Assembly (NCBI RefSeq): GCF_026151205.1 | Contig: NC_087079.1 | Span: 5,289,230-5,353,229 of the forward strand | Origin: Bolinopsis microptera | Lineage: Eukaryota; Ctenophora; Tentaculata; Lobata; Bolinopsidae | Length of the DNA stretch: 64,000 nt | Direction of reading: 5' to 3' | In this document: in pieces, positions 38,301 through 50,300 of the stretch | Layout: each line of letters starts with the position of its first letter | How positions within the stretch are numbered: the first letter of the stretch is position 1 | Program-made: the position numbers and the translations under genes | The notes under the pieces: generated by a model | The model's database searches: none | Seen by the model: only the letters and a program-made list of their open reading frames with translations | What the model was told of the DNA's origin: nothing

Positions 38301-41300
38301 TTGTCCTTTTTTGTCTTTTTTGTTCCGACACTACCCAGTTTTCCCAAACGGGTCTGTTTTATGTAACCCAATTGTCTGTCTTAGCATATAATACATAGTA
38401 CAGACAAATCTGCTTTTTTATGTCTTGCCTGTCAAGCAACTTGCTATTTAATATCCTTTTTGAGGAAAATAAGTTTGGAGAGGGGAGCATAAAAAGTTTA
38501 ATTTTTTTGATAATTATATATTAAAGCAGGCTTTTTAAAACTTAGAAATTCCCTCTTCTTCTTACTAACGGGACCTTTCTTGTCCTCTGTGGATGGATTT
38601 ATTCTTGTGGACGTAAATAATAGGAAAAAAGAAGATTTTAAAAAGATAATTTTGTTAAGTGTAAAAAAGTGTATAAAGGTGTAAAATAGTGCAAAAAAGT
38701 TTAGTGCACCACCCCCCGGCCCCCTGCATATTTAAGTTTAAATTTAGGAAAATCAAGGTTGTGGTGGAATATATTTGTGGTGGAATATATTTGTAGTGGA
38801 ATATATTTGCAGTGCAGCAATTCAAATTATAACCAGCTTTGTTCAAATTTTAACCAGCTTTGTTCAGATTGTAATTAGCTTTGTTCATGTCCTCTTAGTT
38901 TAGTTTGATCATTCGATATTCTGTGGACTGCTATTGTCTCTTCTTGCCCTTGTTAAATAATTATTCTCCAGTTTAGACTTGACAACTTGAATTTAGGTAC
39001 AGTAATGTTACCCGGTCTTCTATATGGCTAGTGTATAAATGTGATTCCCCAATGTCTGTTTTAGTGATAGTATAGTACAGACAAATCCGATTAAAAATCG
39101 CTTTTCTATTTGTTGCCTTTCAAGCAGATTGAAATTACATCCTTTTTAAGAATAATCAGTTTTTCCACGTGTCTCAACTCTCAATCGATTTCAATCATTT
39201 TTGGCAGATTCAAATGTTGTTTTTTTAAATAATTATAATCAAATAAGGCAATTAATTTGAAAAGCATTTTTTAAATGATAGTAATAATCTCTCACTACAT
39301 AAAAATATTAATATGTTGTCTCTCATTAAATAACACAAAATTACTTCGTCGTGTATATTCAATCTATACAATATATATATTATGTAAAATAGATACCGTC
39401 GAATAATCATTTTTCACTTTCTCTGCTAGCACTACGTGTTGGAAATATGACTACTGAAGTATTTACAGGAGCATAATGGCATCTTGCTTTGGCAACTACA
39501 ACTGCAAGCCTCCTTCTTTCTTCGAGAGGCTATTCCAGAAATCTTCCCCCGAACTCCAAACTCAGGACTTAAAGAAATGTCTGAACATTTTCGATTTGAC
39601 AGTGCAGGGATTGGCTCATATTGTGGGCGCAGGAATATTCATTTTGACACCAGGAGTTATAAGGATGGTTGCTGGTCCAGGATTGGTAGTCTCTTATCTC
39701 TTAGCTGCAGCAGTTCTAATATTTACTGTTCTAGCTTACATGGATTTGGGAGCTAGATACAGAGGTATTGGGAACGCGTATGTGTACGTGTACGCTGCTT
39801 TGGGAGAATTTGCTGCAGGACTCGTAGGAACGTTCATTATGACAGAAATGGCATTGGCCGTAGGCTTGGTGGCCGTGGGATTCGGGCAGAATATGGACAA
39901 GTTTATCTGCGAGGGGAACGCTCATAAACTTCAAGTTGAGTATTCTAGCACTTTTCTTCCGGATTACTTAGCCGAAAATGTCAACTTGTTGGCTATTGCT
40001 TTGATGCTGTTTTGCTGTATCATCAACTGTATCGGAGTCAAACAGGTCGCTATCGTGAATACCCTCACAGTGGCATTTAGTTCCATCTCTCTGGCCATGT
40101 ACTGCATCATTTCATTTGTGTATGGCAGTAGCAAGACATTCACCAACTCCACTGATCCTGAAACAGGAAGAGGAGGGGTGTTTCCTTATGGATTTTCAGG
40201 AGTTGTAACTGGAGCGGCTGTTGTGGTTACTTCCTTCACAGGTTTCGAATCGGTGGTCAGCCTTTCAGCGGAAGCCAAGAATTCTAAAAGAGACGTCCCT
40301 CTTGCAACAGGTTTAAGCTTCGGGATTTCTGTTCTAGTTTATCTATTAGTAAGTGCTGCTATCTCCTACCTGGTACCTTGGTATACCCTTAACGAAAGTA
40401 CGGGGATTCCTGGCTCTTTGCAAGCGCACGGTCTCACAATCCCCAAGTTTATCATTGTAGCAGCGATCCTTTTTGCTTCTGGAAGTGTTGCTCTATGCTG
40501 CCTCACCACCCTAGCTCGAGGGCTCATGGTGCTCTCTGAGGATGGATTGATTTTCAGTTGCATTGGTTTGGTGGCCGAGTGCTCTAAGGTACCTTTTATT
40601 GCAACAGTCTTCGCTACAGTTGTGATAATTTTCTTTACGATAGTGTTCTCCTACGAGATCCTTATTCATCTGTGTGCAGGAGGAGCATTGATTACTTTTG
40701 TAGCAGTCTGCTTCACTCTCATAATTATTTCTTACTCTAAACAAAAGGAAGTTGTTGATGAATCCTCGGGACTTATTCAAAACGAAGTGATGACTGAAGA
40801 ACAGCCTTCAACATCTTTGGATCAACAGGATAGTGAAATTCCCGGGGACATTGAAAATCAAGAGTGGAAAGTAATCAGTTGGATGACTATTTTCATATTT
40901 ATTTCGACGATTTGCATCGCGTTTATTTACTGGCCAAGCTCATGGCCCTTCTGGAAAATTCGTCTCCCAATAATGATATTACTTGGGTTGATAAACACTC
41001 TAATACTGATCCACATTAAGATGATCTACCACATCCAGCCTCAGAAGAATCCTGGTTTTGTGTGTCCTGGAATACCGTTTATTCCAGCAATTGGTATATT
41101 TCTCAACCTGGCTTTGTTCAGTTCCCTTGATACAATGGCGCATCTGATGACTGGTGCTTACTTTGCTGTTGGGGTCTTGATGTATTTTGGGTATGGGTAT
41201 TTTCACTCTACTATAACATTGAAGAAACAAAAAGAACTAGAACTAATTTGGAGTGATGAGACTGAGCAAGATTTAAGTTAATGATTAGATTCTGTTAAAC

Positions 41301-44300
41301 CAATTTTCTGTACTTGAGAGATACTTCCTATTTTGTAAAGATAAAATGATGAAGTATGTTTCTGTAATTAATTTCTCTGTAGCTTCTCTATAGTTTTTAA
41401 TTTCTCTGATATTTACCTCGGGCAGTTAAGTTGCGTATATTTTAACTACGACAGTAAATTCCAAAATATGGGTCAATGCTATTGATTGAGTTTTTGATAT
41501 TATTGAACTGTTGCTTAGAAATCATTTCTCTCCTGTATAATAAAGTTGTTAACTAATTTTTCTGAAAATGTTATGTTCAAATTCACCGAAGTACTAAATT
41601 TAAAGTCCTGTTTATAAAATGTATCAAAAAATTAAAAAAAGAAGATTTACTTCTCAATCTCGAAATCTCAGTAATGCAAGTCACTTCAGTGACCGGTGAC
41701 CAACCATCAAAAACCCATTTTATCTGACTCGCAAAAAATCACATCAAAGCACTTAATCGATGAGGATTAAATGATGGTGTATTCAAAGAATTTCAATTGA
41801 TTGATTTATAACGGCCAGGTAGCGCAGTTGGTTAAAACGCCAGCTTTGCAATCGTGAGGTTGCGGGTTCAAATCCCACTGTCTCATGGCCCTTCTGGAAA
41901 TTTCGTTTCCCAATAATGATAGCACTTGGGTTCATAAACACTCTAATACTGATCCACATTAAGATGACCTACCACATCCAGCTTCCGAATAATCCTGGTT
42001 TTGTATGTCCTGGAATACCGTTTATTCCAGCGATTGGTATATTTCTCAACCTGGCTTTGTTCAGCTCCCTTGATGCAATGGCACATCTGATGACTGGTGC
42101 CTCCTTTCTATACTTCCTATTTTGTAAAGATACAATGAATTATGATTCTGAAGTTAACTTCTCTGTAACTTCTCTATAGTTTATAATTTCTCTGATAATT
42201 TCCTCGGACAGTTAAGTTTTGTTTATTTTAACTGTGACAGTAAATTCCAAAATATGGGACAATGCTATTGATTAAGTTTTTGTCATTATTGAACTTTAAC
42301 TTGAAAATTATTCCTAATTTGTAACATAAAGTTATTCATTATTTTTTCTGTACTAAATTTAAAGTCCTATTTGTACAATTTATCAAAAAATTTAAAAAAG
42401 AAGATTTACTTCTCAATCTCGAAATCTCAGTAATGCAAGTCCCTTCAGTGACCGCTTTAAAATTATTTCTATTTTGTAAAAGAGAGTTACTAATAATTCT
42501 TCGTCTGTGAATAATATTTTGTTCTTAAGTCCTGTTTATAAAATGTATCAACATTTTTAAATGGTTTACTTCTCAATCTCGAAATCGGTTTAATCTCTCG
42601 CCAAAATTCACTGTTTCATCTTGCAAAATACAAAATATTTCAATGGATGGGAAACTGCGCAGAAATGATTTATCTTCATTGATGAAGGGCGACCAATAGA
42701 TCTTGAGATCCTGAAAAATTCATTTTTTCAAACGTTTCCCAACAACAAGATCACCTGCATTGGTCCTGAATCGCATAAATTATCCTCAAGCACTAAACTA
42801 TCTGGAAGGGGATTGTTTAAAACATAAAAGTGATACGAAAAGTTTGTTTATCAGGAGCTTTCAAAATACATGTGTAAACCGTCTTCAGCTAAATTGAACA
42901 GACTAAATTAAACAGACTAAATTATCTGTTTAGGCACTATACTACTTGCTATACTAGGTAGACAGCCAACCTAGACCTTGTTCAAAATTAAAATCTTTTC
43001 GACTTTTCAGATTATTCGGTATACAAAAGTCTCCGTCATACAATATATTATACAGTACATTGAATAAATATACTTTAGTTCTTCCTGTTTTCTAGAGTTT
43101 TAAGGTATTAATCATCGATGATTTGAGATGCCAACACTGCACTTTACTTTGCTCACTCATTTTAATATAAATTGGAATTTTTAAATTTTCAATTCGTGTT
43201 ATGATTAAAATGTAATATACTACATTAACAAGTACAACCCGAACTAAAAAAAATCGCCTTAGTGGAATTACCTTTCATTTTGTTGAACAGGGCAAATTAT
43301 TTTCCCTCATATCGTTTCTAAGAGCGATGAGGATCAAGGTCTTTTCTTTTTTCTTTTCAGTCAAGGTCTTACTAACCGGAACCACCAGGTCTAAAGAATG
43401 CCATCTTACACCGACTACTACAACTGTAAACCGCCTCCCTTGCTCGAACGGCTATTCCAGAAGTCTTCCCCCGAACACCAGGACCAAGACCTGAAGAAAT
43501 GTCTGAATATATTCGACCTGACAGTTCAGGGTGTGGCCCACATTGCTGGCACAAGTATCTTTATCCTGACTCCAGAGGTTGTAAAGCTGATAGCTGGACC
43601 AGGGACGGTGGTATCGTATCTGATATCTGCTTTTGTTCTGTTTTTCACTGTTCTAGCTTACATGGATTTGGGAGCTAGATACAGAGGTATTGGGAACGCG
43701 TATGTGTACGTGTACTCTGCTTTGGGAGAATTTGCTGCAGGACTTGTAGGAACGTTCATGATGACAGAGATTGCATTGACCTTGGCTCTGTATTCAGTAG
43801 GCTTTGGACAGAACTTGGATAGATATGTGATGGGGGGATACGCTCATGGCCTGCAAGTCAAGTATGCTGGAACCTTTCTCCCGGATTACTTAGCCGAGAA
43901 TGTCAACTTGATGGCTATAGCTCTGATTGTAGTGTGTTGTGTTATTAACTGTATCGGAGTTAAACAGGTGGCTATAACCAATATTATTTCAATATCCTAC
44001 GTTATCCTGGCTGACATTATGTACTGTATACTATCTCTGATATACGGAAGTAACAACACATTCGCCCACTCCACGGATCCTGATACTGGGAGGGGAGGAG
44101 TATTTCCTTATGGAGCTGCTGGTGTGGTTGCCGGGGCAGCGATCACTGTGGTTGCCTTCAATGGATTCGAAACAACAGTGTCTCTCTCAGCCGAGGCTAA
44201 GAACTCTAAAAGGGACGTCCCTCTGGCTGTGGCCCTGAGTTTCGCCATTTCCACCACGATATACGTATCAGTAACGCTAGCTATCGTCTACTTGGTACCA

Positions 44301-47300
44301 TGGTACAGCCTAGATGAGAGCACTGGGATGCCAGCTTCGCTAGATGCTCACGGTTTAACCGTACCCAAATACATTCTGATCGGGGCTATCATGTTAGCAG
44401 GTTTCAGTATTGCTCTGTGCTCTCTCACTACCATAGCTCGAGGACTGATGGTGTTCTCTAACGATGGGTTAATTCTGAGTTGTCTCAGTTTAGTGGCGGA
44501 CTGCTCTCAAGTGCCTGTAGTGGCCACCGTCACTGCTTCAGCTATAACCATTGTCTTCACCATCGTCTTCTCTTTCAAGCTACTTATACACATGGTATCA
44601 GGAGGAGCATTGTTGACTTTCTCAGCTGTGTGCTACACCCTTATCGTTATTTCTTACTCCAAACAAAAGGAAGTTGTTGATGAGTCCTCGGGTCTTGTTC
44701 AAAACGAAGTGGATAACCGATCATTCACCACGTCTGAGGCTCAAGTGACTCCAGGGTACGTTCACAATCAAGAGTGGAAGATAGTGGGATGGATGGCTTC
44801 TTTTTGTACCATCGTTACACTTTGCATCGTACTTATTTATGGGCCTAAATCCTGGTCTTTCTGGAAGGTTCGTCTGCCTATAATGATGGCACTGGGGTTT
44901 TTAAACATACTGATACTGAGCTACATCAAGCTGATTTATCATATTCAGCCCCAGAGGGACCCTGGTTTTGTTTGCCCCGGAATACCATTTGTCCCAGCTA
45001 CAGGGATAACACTGAACCTTGCCCTGTTCAGCGCTTTAGATTCAGCAGCCCATCTGATGACTATTGCTTACATTATAATTGGGATCTTCATCTATTTTGG
45101 GTATGGGTATTTTCACTCCACGATAACATTGAGTAAGAGAAAGGAACTGGAGTTAGCATCTGTCTCCGAACAGGATGAACATGATCAATGAAGTTTAATC
45201 CTATGAGAACTAGTAACGATTTTCCAGGAGATTTGTTTACAATACAATGATACACCTTCATGTTGTACGTATAATCGCCGAGTAAACACAAAAGGTTTAC
45301 AATCTTAGTCATCACTGAGAGAGGACTGGGACTATAGGGCGGGAGACTCTAGGGCGTGGAGAGATTTTTTAAACAGGGTTAGGTCTCTAGGGCGGTGGCA
45401 AAAAATCACAGAGTTGTTTTTAGTCAATTTTCTTTAAAATAACTAGCACCTATATGCTTATATGCTAATAGGACTATATATAAAGCGAGACGATATATAT
45501 TATATATGGATGGGTGGATCCGTACCATTTTACTGACACCACGGCATCAACTTTAACGTGACTTTCCACAAAAACCGTAAAATATATACAACCGAAACCT
45601 TTTTGACTGGGTCAAATGCTTTAATGGCCTCCAAATCAGCATGAAAAAATAAAAATTGGCCAAGAAATAGGAGTTTAAAGCCAAAAATTTGGACCCCCGA
45701 GTGGTGTCAAAAACGCGAATTAAATAGGTAATAATTATTTTAGTCTCTTGAGTCTTGACACCATTTTAGGGTTATACGGATTCCTGCTCGAAAACTTAAT
45801 AAAACAAAAATATTAACGTATAAAGTATTATACTAACTTCTAATAACATTAATATAGATTTTGTAATATTCCCTGATTATTGATAATAGTTACTTAACTT
45901 TATAGAACCATACAGTTTTGATTTATACTTTGTCACATATCCCCCCAATGTACAATGTAATAGTAAAACAACTAGGATTTATTAAACCATTTAAGTCAGC
46001 ATTGCGCTAATTGATATTTGATTTGAACCAGAAACTTCGTCCCCATCATAACATATCACATTAATTTTGATAAACGCCCCATGGTCGCTGAACTGGCAGG
46101 AAATATGAGAGGGGAAGGAAATGTTGTAGAGTATAAGGTAGGTGGGTCAGTGGGAGCAGGTGTGAAAACAGACTCACCAGGTGAGAAGGTGAGAGGAGCT
46201 GCAGGGCGAGGCTTGTGAGATTCTGGTAGGTGACTGGAGAAGGAACTGGGAGGTAAGCTGGAACTGGAAAGAAAGGGGTCATCGAAGTACAGAGGCTTTA
46301 CAAATGTGTGAGGCTTCACGAAAGGTAGAGGCTTAACAAAAATGGGTCCTCGAACACTATCTTTTTGAAAGAAAGTCGAAGCCTGACCGCTTTCATGAAA
46401 AAAACTTGAGTTATTCCGCTGATACAGTTTTTCGCCAGTATGAGTCATCTGATGGCTAACTATGAGTGAATTTTTGATTGAACTGTATGAACATTCTGAG
46501 CATTTATACGGTTTTTCACCGGTATGAGTCATCCGATGGTTAACTAGGTCTGATTTTTGGCTTGAACTGTAGGAAAATTCGGTGCATTTATATGGTTTTT
46601 CACCGGTCTGAGTCATCTGATGTCGAACCAGGGTTGATTTCCAGCCAGTACTAAAGGAACATTCAGAGCATTTATATGGTTTTTCACCTGTATGAGTCAT
46701 CTGATGGTTAAGCAAGTTTGATTTTTGGCTTGAACTGTAGGAACATTCAGAGCATTTATACGGTTTTCACCGGTATGAGTCATCTGATGTTGAATCAGGG
46801 TTGATTTCAAGCCAGTACTAAAGGAACATTCAGAGCATTTATACGGTTTTTCACCGGTATGAGTCTTCTGATGGCGAACTAAGTTTCCTTTTACGCTTGC
46901 ACTGTAGGAACATTCAGAGCATTTATACGGTTTTTCACCGTTATGAGTCATCTGATGATTAAGCAGGTTTGATTTTTGGCTTGAACTGAAGTAACATTTG
47001 GAGCATTTATACGGTTTTTCACCGGTATGAGTCCTCTGATGGTTAAGCAGGTTTGATTTTTGGCTTTAACTGTAGGAACATTCAGAGCATTTGTGTGGTT
47101 TTTCACCGGTATGAGTCATCTTATGGTTAAGCAGGTTTGTTTTTTGATTTGAACTGTAGGAACATTCAGAGCATTTATACGGTTTTTCACCGGTATGAGT
47201 CCTCTGATGTTTACTTAGGTTTGATTTTCGGCTTGAACTGTAGGAACATTCAGAGCATTTATACGGTTTTTGATTTTCACCGGTATGAGTCCGCTGATGC

Positions 47301-50300
47301 CAAACCAGTGTCGATTTTAGGCTTGAACTGTAGGAACAATCGGAGCATTTATACGGTTTTTCACCGGTATGAGTTTGCTGATGTGAAACTAAAGCTGTTT
47401 TTTGGTTTGCATTGTAGGAAAATTCGGAGCGAATGTAAGCATTTTCACTGGTATTAACCCACTGGTGGCAAGCTATTGCTGACTCCTGGTTGGGACAATC
47501 CAACTGAGAAACTGCATTTGAATACACTTCTGATTTAATAAGAAAATTATTTTCCTCCTTCTTAATCTCTGTCTTGATCAATTCTGGTGGAAAACTTTCT
47601 TCTTCCATCTTCATTTCATTTTTAACGTCTGGAACATTTTTCTGCTCCATTTCACTAATAAGTCAAGGACTGTACAAAACTAAATGTCAGTGTTTATTTG
47701 AAGAGCTTTTCGCTTTGTTTACATCTGACATCAGGCAGAAACAAGCTTATAAAAAGTGATGGTAGTAACCCAGAAAATAGAAAACAAACGAATGTGGTTA
47801 CCAAATTTGAAACAGGTTAACAAGGTATTCGGATAATGCTGATACTTATAAAGCTACATAAAGCTATTAAACTACGAAACTTAATGTTCTAAACATTTAC
47901 TAGAAGTGATCTCCAAACTAAAGCTTCAGTACAACTGTTAGTTTGAGCTTCGCACCATAGGTTTTAAATAACAGCAGTTCACTGTTCAGATGTTATATGA
48001 GCTAGCCTCTATGTGGTCCACAGGGCGGAGGAACAATACTGTGTGTGTATAATAAGTGTATAACTGCAAATTACATTGTCTAAAGCCAAATGTTTAACTT
48101 AAAAGTCTAAATTTCAATGAGGTTCAGGAATAGCGATCCAGCTTGAGGAGTAATTGATTTTCCAAGTTTCGCCCTCTTTTGTTCTTTTTCATTTATTGAT
48201 ATAAGTATAATTTGCCATCTGATAAAATGCATTACTAATGAAATTACTTGACAGTACATTTTTGTTGGAGGAAAAAATTGTTCTATATACTTTCTTTCGC
48301 ATGTTTTTGATGTTACGTCATAAAAAACTTTTGACCCTAAATATACAGTCATTATCACAATACACTGATGATGCAATACGGATTACGATAAATCATTCTA
48401 CACTAGAATGACTATTGCTTACATTATAATTGGGATCTTCATCTATTTTGGGTATGGGTATTTTCACTCCGCGATAACATTGAGTAAGAGAAAGGAACTG
48501 GAGTTAGCATCTGTCTCCGAACAGGATGAACCTGATCAATGAAGTTTAATCCTATGAGAACTAGTAACGATTTTCCAGGAGATTTGTTTACAATACAATG
48601 ATACACCTTCATGTTGTACGTATAATCGCCGAGTAAACACAAAAGGTTTACAATCTTAGTCATCACTGAGAGAGGACTGGGACTATAGGGCGGGAGACTC
48701 TAGGGCGTGGAGAGATTTTTTAAACAGGGTTAGGTCTCTAGGGCGGTGGCAAAAAATCACAGAGTTGTTTTTAGTCAATTTTCTTTAAAATAACTAGCAC
48801 CTATATGCTTATATGCTAATAGGACTATATATAAAGCGAGACGATATATATGGATGGGTGGATCCGTACCATTTTACTGACACCACGGCATCAACTTTAA
48901 CGTGACTTTCCACAAAAACCGTAAAATATATACAACCGAAACCTTTTTGACTGGGTCTTGACACCATTTTAGGGTTATACGGATTCCTGCTCGAAAACTT
49001 AATAAAACAAAAATATTAACGTATAAAGTATTATACTAACTTCTAATAACATTAATATAGATTTTGTAATATTCCCTGATTATTGATAATAGTTACTTAA
49101 CTTTATAGAACCATACAGTTTTGATTTATACTTTGTCACATATCCCCCCAATGTACAATGTAATAGTAAAACAACTAGGATTTATTAAACCATTTAAGTC
49201 AGCATTGCGCTAATTGATATTTGATTTGAACCAGAAACTTCGTCCCCATCATAACATATCACATAAATTTTGATAAACGCCCCATGGTCGCTGAACTGGC
49301 AGGAAATATGAGAGGGGAAGGAAATGTTGTAGAGTATAAGGTAGGTGGGACAGTGGGAGCAGGTGTGAAAACAGACTCACCAGGTGAGAAGGTGAGAGGA
49401 GCTGCAGGGCGAGGCTTGTGAGATTCTGGTAGGTGACTGGAGAAGGAACTGGGAGGTAAGCTGGAACTGGAAAGAAAGGGGTCATCGAAGTACAGAGGCT
49501 TTACAAATGTGAGAGGCTTCACGAAAGATAGAGGCTTAACAAAAATAGGTCCTCGAACACTATCTTTTTGAAAGAAAGTCGAAGCCTGACCACTTTCATG
49601 AAAAAAACTTGAGTTATTCCGCTGATACAGTTTTTCGCCAGTATGAGTCATCTGATGGCTAACTATGAGTGAATTTTTGATTGAACTGTATGAACATTCA
49701 GAGCATTTATACGGTTTTTCACCGGTATGAGTCATCCGATGGTTAACTAGGTCTGATTTTTGGCTTGAACTGTAGGAACATTCGGTGCATTTATATGGTT
49801 TTTCACCGGTATGAGTCATCTGATGTTTACTTAGGTCTGATTTTCGGATTGAACTGTAGGAACATTCGGAGCATTTATACGGTTTTTCACCGGTATGAGT
49901 CATCTGATGGCGAACTAAGAGTGAATTTTTGATTGAACTGTAGGAACATTCAGAGCATTTATACGGTTTTTCACCGGTCTGAGTCATCTGATGTCGAACC
50001 AGGGTTGATTTCCAGCCAGTACTAAAGGAACATTCAGAGCATTTATATGGTTTTTCACCGGTATGAGTCATCTGATGGTTAAGCAAGTTTGATTTTCGGC
50101 CTGAACTGTAGGAACATTCAGAGCATTTATACGGTTTTTCACCGGTATGAGTCATCTGATGTCGAATCAGGGTTGATTTCAAGCCAGTACTAAAGGAACA
50201 TTCAGAGCATTTATACGGTTTTTCACCGGTATGAGTCATCTGATGGCGAACTAAGAGTGAATTTTTGATTGAACTGTAGGAACATTCAGAGCATTTATAC

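Larger units (their letters stand above)
38107..41808. repeat. Segmental duplication, right copy (with transporter C)
   Basis: Matches 32674-36815 apart from indels. The right copy lacks the poly-C segment but has a local three-copy repeat of GTGGAATATATTTG type at about 38759-38812. Confidence 0.9.
45057..48407. repeat. Tandem unit 1: transporter 3' end, Helitron-like element, zinc-finger gene
   Basis: 3351 bp, starting at ATGACTATTGCTTACATT in the last exon part of copy D. The same order follows at 48408-52115 and, truncated, at 52116-52512. Confidence 0.93.

Noticed and set aside
41813-41885. Functional tRNA gene
   Set aside because: A and B boxes are good, but the acceptor stem does not pair and the 3' side runs into transporter sequence.
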